Shown here piece after piece: positions 1 to 6,459 of a DNA stretch of 16,894 bases. Position 1 is the first letter of the stretch; each line of letters starts with the position of its first letter. The stretch is from an uncultured Anaerolineae bacterium (GTDB taxonomy: Bacteria > Chloroflexota > Anaerolineae > B4-G1 > DUEL01): the NCBI GenBank assembly GCA_937942115.1, contig CALDFY010000374.1:1-16894 (forward strand), given 5' to 3'. The notes below the pieces were generated by a model. The model saw only the letters and a list, made by a program, of their open reading frames with translations, was not told where the DNA came from and ran no database searches. A program made the translations under genes and the position numbers.

Positions 1-1
1 C

Positions 2-1930
2 TCATACGCCTCCAATCTCCAGCAGCGCGCATCCTGCCGGAGGCCACTCCGCTTCCAGGCGCCCCCCTTCCAGCGCCCACCGCGTGCCGCTCAGCAGGTC
101 GGTGACCGCAGAGAGACCCGTCGGCAGGCGAAGGGAAAAGCGACGGGCGCGGTGAACATCCAGATTGACCACCAGAGCCAGTCCCTCATCGGCCCGCCGC
201 CGAACGACGGCCCACCCGAAGGGATCATCGCTCTCCAGCAGAAGGAAGGTGGTGGGGTCGGGGTCGGTGATCAGGCCGGCATAGCGAGCGCGCACCTCCA
301 GCGTGCGCGCGATCCAATCCACCAGGTTGGGCGCGTTCTCCCACCCGTAGGCGACGGCGCTGAAGAGGGCCAGCCGCTCGGCCGGGTACTCGGGCAGTTC
401 CTCGCGCGTGAAATCCAGCCCGGTGTTGACCGGAACCGTCTCCGCCAGTTCCAGGCCGGAATGGCAGAAGGGAATGGCGGGGAGGACGCACCCCAGGGCC
501 CAGGCCATCCGGGCCGCCGCCAGGCCGCCCGGACGGGCCGCCGCGCGCGGGGTGTTGTGGCTCTCCGGCCCGGCGAAGAAGGGCAGCGCCAGGCCCGTCT
601 CCGCCAGCGGGCGCAGGAGGCCGTTCACCAGATGCTCCGGCCGCCAGACGGCCCACCAGTAATTGCCGATGACGGCGTTATACCCCTCTTCCACCACCCC
701 GTGGTCGTAGGAGAAGGTCTCGTCCCAGAAGGCGAACTCCGGATGGACCGCGCGGGCCGCTTCCACGATGCGCCGCTTCAGGTCGGGGGGAAGCGCGTGG
801 CCCATGTCTATCATCGCGCCGTCTATGCCGAACCGTCGGCAATAGTAGGGCAGAATCTCCACGATGCGCTCCCATAGGGGCCCTACCGCGTTCTCTGGCC
901 GGGCCAGCCGGGCGTCGTACATCCGGACTGTGTTATAGGCGATGTAGTTGAAGTCCGGATGGTCGTAGAGGCGCAGGTAGGTGACGTCAGTCCAGGGCGG
1001 CTGAGGGTCATCCGGGGGCCAGTCGGCGAAGGCGCCGGGGATGCGGACGCGTGAGCCGTCGGGCAGGACGCCGATCCAGCGGACGCCCTCCTTGTGGACC
1101 GACTCCGGCGGCGGGGGCGGAGTGAACATCTGCCGGTAAACGGGATGGGGCGGGATAAGGTCCGTCCGCTCCCCCCGGGCCACCCGTTCTTTGATGAGGG
1201 TCAGTTCCTCCGGGGTGAAGACCGGCGCACCGTAGGCATCCTCCCGCCGTTCATCCGGCGCCCGGTCGGGGACGTCGGCCCGAATCCAGTAGAACCACTC
1301 CGGGTGTTCGGGGGCCCAGTCGGCATCCAGCGCCGCGGTCCGCAGGGCGAACTCCACCACCACCCGCATCCCCAGGTGATGGGCCGCCTGGACGAAGGCG
1401 GCGAATTCCTCCTCCGGCTCCAGCCCCAGCGCCGGTTCGGCCAGCCGGTCGTCCAGACGGTAGGGATTGCGGATGGCGTAGACGGAGCCCAGGGTGCCCT
1501 TGTGCCCGTCCACACCGACAGCGGTCACCGGCAGGAGGTGAATGGTATTGAAACCCAGGGCCCGCAGCACCGGGAGGAGGACGATGGATTTCAGAAACGT
1601 GCCCGTCTCCTGCCAGCCATCGCCGACCGGCTCCAGGGAGAGATGGCCGTCCCCGTCGTGGTCAAAGGCCGTCGTCGCCCGTACCAGAATGTTATAGGTG
1701 ACGGCCTCTCTGGACCAGGTGCCGTCCGGCCCCCGCAGCAGCGGCGCGGGGGGTCTGTGCAGGATTTCCTCCACCCGCTCCAGATAGAAGCGGTAGGGGT
1801 TGACGGTCCGACGGGTCAGCGGACCGGCAGGGTCCACCCAGAGGCCGGGGACGGCGTAGGGAAAATCGTCCCCTTTCCCCAGGGCAACGGCCTGAGCCAG
1901 TCGGTCGCGAAGGAGAAGCAGGGATTGCAT
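2..1930 (-). CDS. GH13 alpha-amylase-like protein with altered catalytic motifs
   Basis: Predicted cytoplasmic (beta/alpha)8-barrel protein of 642 residues; no signal peptide is visible. Barrel landmarks appear in the expected order: a beta-2 region around residues 117-137, a region-I equivalent around 190-212 (VVVEFALR, then EHPEWF, reminiscent of GlgE-type enzymes), the region-II nucleophile strand at 369-378 (GIDGAMIDMG, D375), the region-III acid/base at 399-408 (FAFWDETFSY, E404), and region IV at 455-461 (ESHNTPR). A C-terminal beta domain follows at about 560-642. Two GH13 hallmarks differ: the Arg two residues before the nucleophile is Met373, and the His-Asp pair of region IV is His458-Asn459. 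I chose the ATG at 1930 because GGAAG lies 5 bases upstream; a TTG 18 bases further upstream is in frame but has no such site. The barrel is clear. The substrate is unknown and activity is uncertain. Confidence 0.85.
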   Translation of the reverse strand: MQSLLLLRDRLAQAVALGKGDDFPYAVPGLWVDPAGPLTRRTVNPYRFYLERVEEILHRPPAPLLRGPDGTWSREAVTYNILVRATTAFDHDGDGHLSLEPVGDGWQETGTFLKSIVLLPVLRALGFNTIHLLPVTAVGVDGHKGTLGSVYAIRNPYRLDDRLAEPALGLEPEEEFAAFVQAAHHLGMRVVVEFALRTAALDADWAPEHPEWFYWIRADVPDRAPDERREDAYGAPVFTPEELTLIKERVARGERTDLIPPHPVYRQMFTPPPPPESVHKEGVRWIGVLPDGSRVRIPGAFADWPPDDPQPPWTDVTYLRLYDHPDFNYIAYNTVRMYDARLARPENAVGPLWERIVEILPYYCRRFGIDGAMIDMGHALPPDLKRRIVEAARAVHPEFAFWDETFSYDHGVVEEGYNAVIGNYWWAVWRPEHLVNGLLRPLAETGLALPFFAGPESHNTPRAAARPGGLAAARMAWALGCVLPAIPFCHSGLELAETVPVNTGLDFTREELPEYPAERLALFSAVAYGWENAPNLVDWIARTLEVRARYAGLITDPDPTTFLLLESDDPFGWAVVRRRADEGLALVVNLDVHRARRFSLRLPTGLSAVTDLLSGTRWALEGGRLEAEWPPAGCALLEIGGV

Positions 1931-1974
1931 GGCATCTTCCTTGCGCAAGGTTAGGGAGTTGCGTGTCGGAAGGG

Positions 1975-2003
1975 ATTATACCCGAAAATTGCGAGTGTGC
2001 CAA
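1975..2003 (-). promoter_or_regulatory. Promoter of the GH13 gene
   Basis: On the minus strand, TTGGCA (2003-1998) and a perfect TATAAT (1980-1975) are separated by 17 bases. Transcription would start near 1968, leaving a leader of about 38 bases before the ATG at 1930. Confidence 0.75.
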
Positions 2004-2022
2004 AGGGGATGAAGGGAGGCCA

Positions 2023-2061
2023 TCACCCCATCCTTCGGCGGCTGCGGCGGGGTTGGGGTGA
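2023..2061. repeat. Imperfect inverted repeat between divergent promoters
   Basis: TCACCCCA (2023-2030) and TGGGGTGA (2054-2061) form perfect 8-base arms, with partial pairing beyond them on both sides and 23 GC-rich bases between. The repeat sits between the -35 boxes of the GH13 and regulator promoters. It could be an operator, an RNA hairpin or a remnant of a dispersed C-rich repeat; similar CTCACCCC words recur after 16560. Confidence 0.4.
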
Positions 2062-2065
2062 GGTC

Positions 2066-2093
2066 TTGCCTTCTCAACCGGTTGGAGTATAAT
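2066..2093 (+). promoter_or_regulatory. Promoter of the regulator-hflX pair
   Basis: TTGCCT (2066-2071) and a perfect TATAAT (2088-2093) are separated by 16 bases. Transcription would start near 2100. This rules out the in-frame ATG at 2058 as the translation start and leaves a leader of about 70 bases. Confidence 0.7.
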
Positions 2094-2168
2094 GGAGTTG
2101 CTTCGCCCTCCCGACCACCGGCCTGTTACTTCGTCCGGTTCATCCGCCCCGACGAAACCGGAGCAGGG

Positions 2169-2891
2169 ATGATGGAAGGCCATATTTTGCTCGTAGAAGG
2201 GGAACGAGCCGCCAGGACATCCTGCGCGCCCATTTTAGAGGAGCAGGGCTTTCAGGTGGACCGGGCCCATACCCGGCGCGCGGCCTGCACAGCGCTGGAA
2301 ACCACGCCTCCGGACCTCCTGGTCATAGACACCCGAACCTTGCGCTTCAACGGGCTGCGGTTCTGCGAGGAACTGAGCGCCAACGAGAACCACATCCCTA
2401 TCTTGCTCATTGTCCCGGAGGACCAGAAGCGGCCCCATTACCCTGGCGTGGTCGTGTTACGCGGCACCCCGACAACGCGCAAACTGCTCAATCGGGTAAA
2501 ACGGCTACTCTCCCCACCGGGTAACCATCTGCTGAGAGCCGGAGAGTTGGCACTGGACCTCCAGCGACGGGTGGTCATCCGGAGAGGTGAGGAGCACCGC
2601 CTGACCCCCCGACAGGCCCGCCTGCTGGAAATCTTTATGCGGAACAACGGACGGGTCCTGACCCGCGCCTTTCTGATGAAAGAGGTTTGGGAAACGGATT
2701 ATCTGGACGATACCCGCACGCTGGAAGTCCACGTCCACTGGCTGCGGAAGGCCATAGAAGAGGACCCCAAAAATCCCCAATATTTAACGACGGTGCGAAG
2801 GGTGGGTTACTGCTTCAACGCCCCGCGCTCACTGACCGCCCGTTCGCGACCGGACGCTCCTCGGGAGGTGGACCATCGTCAGACCGGTTGA
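2169..2891 (+). CDS. OmpR/PhoB-family response regulator with degenerate receiver
   Basis: Cytoplasmic DNA-binding regulator of 240 residues. The receiver-like domain covers about 4-115 (ILLVEGER at the first strand, PPDLLVIDTRTL at the third strand with the phosphorylatable Asp54 retained). The winged helix covers about 120-217 (RLTPRQARLLEIF, then EVHVHWLRKAIE and VRRVGYCF, typical of the OmpR/PhoB wing). The acidic pair at the first strand is Glu-Gly instead of two acids. The usual Thr/Ser of strand 4 is Val, and the strand-5 Lys-Pro is absent (VVLRGTPTT). Phosphorylation may therefore not be the signal. No histidine kinase is adjacent. GGAG at 2160-2163 serves either of two adjacent ATGs, 2169 or 2172. 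It is very likely co-transcribed with hflX, which starts within or just after its end. Confidence 0.85.
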   Translation: MMEGHILLVEGERAARTSCAPILEEQGFQVDRAHTRRAACTALETTPPDLLVIDTRTLRFNGLRFCEELSANENHIPILLIVPEDQKRPHYPGVVVLRGTPTTRKLLNRVKRLLSPPGNHLLRAGELALDLQRRVVIRRGEEHRLTPRQARLLEIFMRNNGRVLTRAFLMKEVWETDYLDDTRTLEVHVHWLRKAIEEDPKNPQYLTTVRRVGYCFNAPRSLTARSRPDAPREVDHRQTG

Positions 2892-2922
2892 ACCCGTCGG
2901 CCCCCCTCGTGAACGGGCCATC

Positions 2923-4200
2923 TTGGTAGGGGTGGACTGGAAGCGGCCCGACGGTTCGCCCAACGGCACCTGGCCGGTAGAGGCATCGCTGGAGGAACTG
3001 GCCCAACTGGCCCGGACGGCCGGCCTGGAAGTGGTGGGAGAGGTCACCCAGCGGCTGGAACGGCCCAATCCGTCCACCTTCATCGGCCCGGGCAAGGTGG
3101 AAGAACTGGTGGAGCGGGTGGCCGAAACGGCGGCGAACGTGGTGGTCTTTGACGAAGAACTCTCGCCTCGCCACCAGCGGGAACTGGAGAAGGCGCTGGG
3201 CGACGGGGTGAAGGTGCTGGATCGGACAGCGCTCATCCTGGACATCTTCGCTCAGCACGCCCAGACGCGCGAGGGCGCCCTGCAGGTGGAACTGGCCCAG
3301 TACGAATATCGCCTGCCGCGCCTGACCCGGGCCTGGACCCACTTGGCCCGACAGGTCGGTGGGCGGGCCGGCGGCGCGACGGGCGGCGTGGGCGTGCGGG
3401 GCCCTGGCGAGACCCAGTTGGAGACCGACCGTCGGGTCATCCGGCGGCGCATCGCCCATCTGAAGGCCGAACTGGAGGAAGTGCGGGCCCATCGGAGCCG
3501 GTACCGCGCCCGGCGACGGCGGGAGGGTATCCCGGTCGTCTCCATTGTCGGCTACACCAATGCCGGCAAGTCCACCCTCCTGAACGCGCTCTCCGACGCC
3601 GGCGTCCTGGTGGAGGACAAACTGTTCGCCACCCTGGACCCGACCACCCGACGGGTGCGGCTGCCCAGCGGGAGGACCGTCCTTTTCACCGACACCGTCG
3701 GTTTCATCCAGAAACTTCCCACCCATCTGGTTGCCGCCTTCCGGGCCACGCTGGAAGAGGTGGCGGAATCGGACCTCCTGCTCCACGTTCTGGACGTCAC
3801 CCACCCGCAGGCCCGCCGTCAGGCCGAGGCCGTTCTGGAGACGCTGGAGGCCATCGGGGCGGCGGGAAAGCCGATGGTGACCGCCCTCAACAAAGTAGAC
3901 CGTCTGGCAGACCCCGAGGAGGCCCTTGCCCTGGCGGCAGAATTACCCAATCCGGTGCTCATCTCCGCCCTCCGGGGAGACGGCCTCTCCGACCTCCTGG
4001 AGAGGGTGGAAACCGTTCTGAAGAAAGACCTGGTGCCAGTGGACGTCGTTCTGCCCTTTGACCGGGGCGACCTGCTCCAGTTCATTCGCGAGCAGGGGGT
4101 GATAGAATCGCAGCACCCCACCGCGCGCGGACTGCGGGTGGTCGCCCGGGTGCCCCCGCGCCTGGCCGGTCTGATCGGGGACAGTCGCCCTCAGGGGTGA
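2923..4200 (+). CDS. hflX: HflX, ribosome-associated GTPase
   Basis: HflX is a GTPase that binds 50S or 70S ribosomes and rescues or splits stalled or dormant ones. Family signatures in order are FIGPGKVEEL (53-62), VVFDEELSPRHQREL (74-88), the ILDIFAQHAQTREGALQVELAQ helix region (105-126), GVRGPGETQLETDRR (157-171), G1 GYTNAGKST (210-218), G2 within DPTTR (239-243), G3 DTVGF (257-261), G4 NKVD (323-326), and G5 SA (348-349). The 425 residues counted from the TTG at 2923 match the usual size. However, this TTG falls inside the normal first beta strand: the frame reads ERAILVGV across it, and no Shine-Dalgarno precedes it. GGGAGG at 2863-2868 sits 6 bases before an in-frame ATC at 2875, and the frame has no ATG, GTG or TTG back to the stop at 2833. 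The true protein is probably about 16 residues longer (see findings). Confidence 0.93.
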   Translation: MVGVDWKRPDGSPNGTWPVEASLEELAQLARTAGLEVVGEVTQRLERPNPSTFIGPGKVEELVERVAETAANVVVFDEELSPRHQRELEKALGDGVKVLDRTALILDIFAQHAQTREGALQVELAQYEYRLPRLTRAWTHLARQVGGRAGGATGGVGVRGPGETQLETDRRVIRRRIAHLKAELEEVRAHRSRYRARRRREGIPVVSIVGYTNAGKSTLLNALSDAGVLVEDKLFATLDPTTRRVRLPSGRTVLFTDTVGFIQKLPTHLVAAFRATLEEVAESDLLLHVLDVTHPQARRQAEAVLETLEAIGAAGKPMVTALNKVDRLADPEEALALAAELPNPVLISALRGDGLSDLLERVETVLKKDLVPVDVVLPFDRGDLLQFIREQGVIESQHPTARGLRVVARVPPRLAGLIGDSRPQG

Positions 4201-4220
4201 CCGTCCCCTGGAAGTTTCGT
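4177..4220 (+). terminator. Possible terminator overlapping the hflX stop codon
   Basis: GGGGACAGTC (4177-4186) can pair with GACCGTCCCC (4199-4208) with one A-C mismatch. The downstream run is only moderately T-rich (TTTCGTTT). A smaller alternative hairpin, CAGGGG/CCCCTG, overlaps it. It lies between hflX and the tRNA promoter, where termination would be expected, but it is weak. Confidence 0.4.
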
Positions 4221-4248
4221 TTGACAAGTTACCACATCGGAGTATAAT
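4221..4248 (+). promoter_or_regulatory. Consensus promoter of the tRNA-Leu gene
   Basis: Perfect TTGACA (4221-4226) and perfect TATAAT (4243-4248) are separated by 16 bases. Transcription would begin near 4255, giving a 5' leader of only about 4 bases before the mature tRNA end. Confidence 0.85.
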
Positions 4249-4258
4249 ATAGTCGCCA

Positions 4259-4341
4259 GCCCCGGTGGCGGAATCGGCATACGCAGCAGGTTGAGGGCCT
4301 GTGCCCGAAAGGGCGTGGAGGTTCAAATCCTCTCCGGGGCA
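4259..4341 (+). tRNA. tRNA-Leu (anticodon GAG)
   Basis: The cloverleaf folds by eye. The acceptor GCCCCGG (4259-4265) pairs with CCGGGGC (4334-4340), with discriminator A at 4341. The anticodon stem GCAGG/CCTGT encloses the loop TTGAGGG, giving anticodon GAG (reads CTC/CTT). A class-II long variable arm GCCC-GAAA-GGGC and a T arm GGAGG-TTCAAAT-CCTCT complete it. The long variable arm and discriminator A fit leucine. CCA is not encoded (AACG follows), so the 3' end must be added by a CCA-adding enzyme. Confidence 0.95.
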
Positions 4342-4347
4342 ACGAAG

Positions 4348-4388
4348 CATCGCCGCGACCCCGAATGGGGTCGCGGCGATGTTTGTTT
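4348..4388 (+). terminator. Intrinsic terminator of the tRNA-Leu gene
   Basis: A perfect 15-base-pair stem (4348-4362 with 4367-4381) around the loop GAAT is followed by TTTGTTT. It starts 6 bases after the tRNA, so the tRNA is a single-gene transcript. Confidence 0.9.
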
Positions 4389-4397
4389 CCGCAATGG

Positions 4398-4432
4398 TTT
4401 GGGTGGCGGGGGCTCCGCCCCCGCCACCCAAA
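4398..4432. repeat. Perfect 16-bp palindrome after trpB
   Basis: The arms TTTGGGTGGCGGGGGC (4398-4413) and its exact complement (4417-4432) flank the loop TCC. It lies two bases beyond the trpB stop codon on the minus strand. Neither strand has a real U tract after it, so it is not a textbook terminator. It could stabilise the 3' end of the trpB mRNA or be a REP-like dispersed palindrome. Confidence 0.65.
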
Positions 4433-4434
4433 AC

Positions 4435-5793
4435 TTATCCCTCCACCACCGGCAGGTCCTTCAGCGCCTCCAGCACCCGCTCCGCCGGGTATTCGTAGTT
4501 CTCCAGTCTCCCGGCGAAGTACTGCTCGTAGGCCCCCATATCAAAGTGGCCGTGCCCGCTGAAGTTGAAGAGGATGACCCTCTTCTCCCCGGCCTCCCGC
4601 GCGGCCAGCGCCTCGTCTATCGCGGCCCGGATGGCGTGGGCCGTCTCCGGCGCGGGGATGAACCCCTCGGTCCGGGCAAACAGGACTGCCGCCTCAAAGA
4701 CCGGCAGTTGGGGATAGGCGACCGGTTCAATGTATCCGTGCCGATGGAGCGCCGAGACAACCGGGGCCATCCCGTGATAGCGCAGCCCACCGGCGTGGAT
4801 GCCTGCCGGGATGAAGGTATGTCCCAGGGTATCCATCTTGGCGAGAGGGGCCAGGTGGGCCGTATCGCCGTAGTCGTAGGCGTAGACCCCCCGGGTCATG
4901 CTGGGGCAGGCGGTGGGCTCCACGGCGACGAAACGGGTAGAGGCGCCGTTCTGCAGCCGGTCCCGCAGGAAGGGGAAGGCCAGTCCGGCAAAGTTGCTCC
5001 CCCCGCCCACGCAACCGATGACCACATCGGGATACTCTCCCGCCATCTCCATCTGGAGCCGCGCCTCCTCACCGATAACCGTCTGGTGGAGCAGGACGTG
5101 GTTGAGGACACTGCCCAGGGAGTACTTGGTATCGTCGTGGGTGGCGGCGACCTCCACGGCCTCGCTGATGGCGATGCCCAGACTGCCCGGCGAATCGGGG
5201 TCCCGCTCCAGGATGGACTGCCCTGCGCGGGTCTCCGGGCTGGGGCTGGGGACGACGCGCGCCCCCCACGCCTCCATCAGCACCCGGCGGTAGGGCTTCT
5301 GATAGTAACTGACCTTCACCATATAGACCCCGCACTCCATCCCGAAGAGGTTGCAGGCGAAGGCCAGCGCGCTGCCCCACTGTCCGGCGCCTGTCTCGGT
5401 GACCAGCCGCTTCACCCCGGCCTCCTTGCTGTAGAAGGCCTGGGCGACGGCGGTGTTGGGCTTGTGGCTCCCCGGCGGGCTGGCCCCCTCGTACTTGTAG
5501 TAGATGTGGGCCGGGGTGCCCAGTGCCCGTTCCAGCCGCCGGGCGCGGACCAGCGGAGTGGGCCGCCAGAGCCGGTAGACTTCCCGCACCGGCTCCGGTA
5601 TCTCCACGTACCGCTCCCGGGTCTCCTCCTGCTCTATCAGCGCGTCGCAGAAAAGCGGCGGCGGGAGACGGGTCGGCTCGCGGGTCCCCGGATGCAATAG
5701 CGGCGGGACCTCAAAGGGCAGGTCGGCGACAATGTTGTACCACGCCTTCGGCAGGCGGTCTGAGGGAAGCAGGAAGCGATTCTGTTCGTTCAT
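4435..5793 (-). CDS. trpB: TrpB2-type tryptophan synthase beta chain
   Basis: PLP enzyme of 452 residues that condenses indole with L-serine to make tryptophan. It belongs to the TrpB2 (TrpB-like) branch, recognised by its length above the roughly 400 of canonical TrpB and its N-terminal extension (PPLLHPGTREPTRLPP, then a long helix before the RPTPL motif at 77-81). The PLP lysine is K111 in GSHKPNTA (108-115). TETGAGQWG (132-140) holds the catalytic Glu133. The phosphate-binding loop is CVGGGSNF (261-268), and a C-terminal LFNFSGHGHFD (408-418) is also family-typical. The ATG at 5793 follows AAGGAGGTG at ideal spacing. No trpA or other trp gene is nearby; TrpB2 enzymes are often unlinked to trpA and can use free indole. 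Expression is evidently controlled by the tryptophan T-box leader directly upstream. Confidence 0.92.
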   Translation of the reverse strand: MNEQNRFLLPSDRLPKAWYNIVADLPFEVPPLLHPGTREPTRLPPPLFCDALIEQEETRERYVEIPEPVREVYRLWRPTPLVRARRLERALGTPAHIYYKYEGASPPGSHKPNTAVAQAFYSKEAGVKRLVTETGAGQWGSALAFACNLFGMECGVYMVKVSYYQKPYRRVLMEAWGARVVPSPSPETRAGQSILERDPDSPGSLGIAISEAVEVAATHDDTKYSLGSVLNHVLLHQTVIGEEARLQMEMAGEYPDVVIGCVGGGSNFAGLAFPFLRDRLQNGASTRFVAVEPTACPSMTRGVYAYDYGDTAHLAPLAKMDTLGHTFIPAGIHAGGLRYHGMAPVVSALHRHGYIEPVAYPQLPVFEAAVLFARTEGFIPAPETAHAIRAAIDEALAAREAGEKRVILFNFSGHGHFDMGAYEQYFAGRLENYEYPAERVLEALKDLPVVEG

Positions 5794-5841
5794 CTTGCAC
5801 CTCCTTGATTGGGTCCATTGGGATTGGGGAAAACGGTCAAA

Positions 5842-5879
5842 TAAAAAACGCCCGTCCCATTGCCGGGACGGGCGTTTTT
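5842..5879 (-). terminator. Regulated terminator of the trpB T-box leader
   Basis: On the minus strand AAAAACGCCCGTCCC (5879-5865 side) pairs with GGGACGGGCGTTTTT (5858-5844 side): 15 pairs around a 6-base loop, ending in a run of six T and then ATTTG. It lies 48 bases before the trpB start and competes with the antiterminator helix. Confidence 0.9.
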
Positions 5880-6199
5880 CCCCGTGGTGCCACCCCGCTG
5901 AGGGGCTTTGCCCTATAAACGAAAACGCGCCGGTGACGGCGCGTGGGGGAAAGCCAGCCTCACTCCTTCGCGGGTACGGCGCCGACCCGATACGCGGTCG
6001 GGCCCATACCCTCAGCCCGGATAACGGTGGCGACTCCGGCCCGGACTACTGCCCCGCTGGGCGGGGGTTCGGCGGGCGACTCCCAGGCCCATTCAGCATC
6101 GGCGCTGGTATCGGGCTTCCAGCCAAAGGCCCGACTCTCTGGAACCCCGCTACGATGCCTACTCTTCCTGATCCTCGTCTTTCAGGGTATCGGTTGTCG
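5842..6199 (-). promoter_or_regulatory. Tryptophan T-box riboswitch leader of trpB
   Basis: This untranslated leader senses uncharged tRNA-Trp and lets transcription continue into trpB. Read on the minus strand, it contains the stem I base motif AGGAAGAGTA (6169-6160), the distal motif AGAGAGTCGG (6140-6131) with its GGCTGGAAGCCCGATA partner, and the specifier UGG (6091-6089) preceded by GAA. A stem III hairpin with 8 base pairs follows (5944-5925), then the T-box core GGGGTGGCACCACGG (5895-5881). The variable T-box base in UGGC is C, complementary to a G discriminator, as found in bacterial tRNA-Trp. Specifier and discriminator contact therefore agree on tryptophan. ACGGG (5885-5881) can pair with CCCGT (5872-5868) as antiterminator, which excludes formation of the terminator. 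Mechanism is established for the class; the fold was drawn by eye. Confidence 0.9.
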
Positions 6200-6204
6200 G
6201 CATT

Positions 6205-6233
6205 CATATACCACAGGATGGAGAAATTGTCAA
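6205..6233 (-). promoter_or_regulatory. Promoter of the T-box leader and trpB
   Basis: Perfect TTGACA (6233-6228) is separated by 17 bases from TATATG (6210-6205), a weaker -10. Transcription would start near 6198, just before the T-box stem I sequence. Confidence 0.7.
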
Positions 6234-6459
6234 GCGCGCAAGCGGCGAGGGTGTATTTCCGTTTTGGTTTTGGGGGATGTCGCCGCCTGGATGAGGAGAT
6301 ACTGCGCCTCGGGCCGATAGACCGCGAAAACCCCGTTACCGACCCGCAACAAGACGGTAACCAAAGCGACACACAAAAGTAAGGTTCTCTGAGGTATCAT
6401 TAAAACGTGATGAGCAATGCATCTCTTGCCCAACCGGATTTCCACCCGCAGGAGGAGCG
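6234..6459. other. Divergent intergenic region between the T-box promoter and the small membrane protein gene
   Basis: No gene is supported here. A TATCAT box at 6395-6400 could be a -10 for the plus-strand small gene, but no convincing -35 lies 16-18 bases upstream. The sequence is less GC-rich than its surroundings, as is common for promoter regions. Confidence 0.4.

Noticed and set aside
1094..1954. 286-codon open frame on the plus strand
   Set aside because: Antisense shadow of the GH13 gene with no motif or start signal.
2058..2168. Longer N-terminus of the response regulator from the ATG at 2058
   Set aside because: It lies upstream of the predicted transcription start near 2100, and the receiver fold begins only at the ATGs at 2169 and 2172.
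3943..4431. 162-codon minus-strand frame over the end of hflX and the tRNA
   Set aside because: It crosses the tRNA, its terminator and hflX in antisense and shows no conserved features.
4291..5700. 469-codon open frame on the plus strand
   Set aside because: It begins inside the tRNA, runs through the terminator and lies antisense to trpB.
5732..6382. 216- and 125-codon plus-strand frames across the T-box region
   Set aside because: They overlap a well-supported structured RNA leader on the other strand and have no protein signature.
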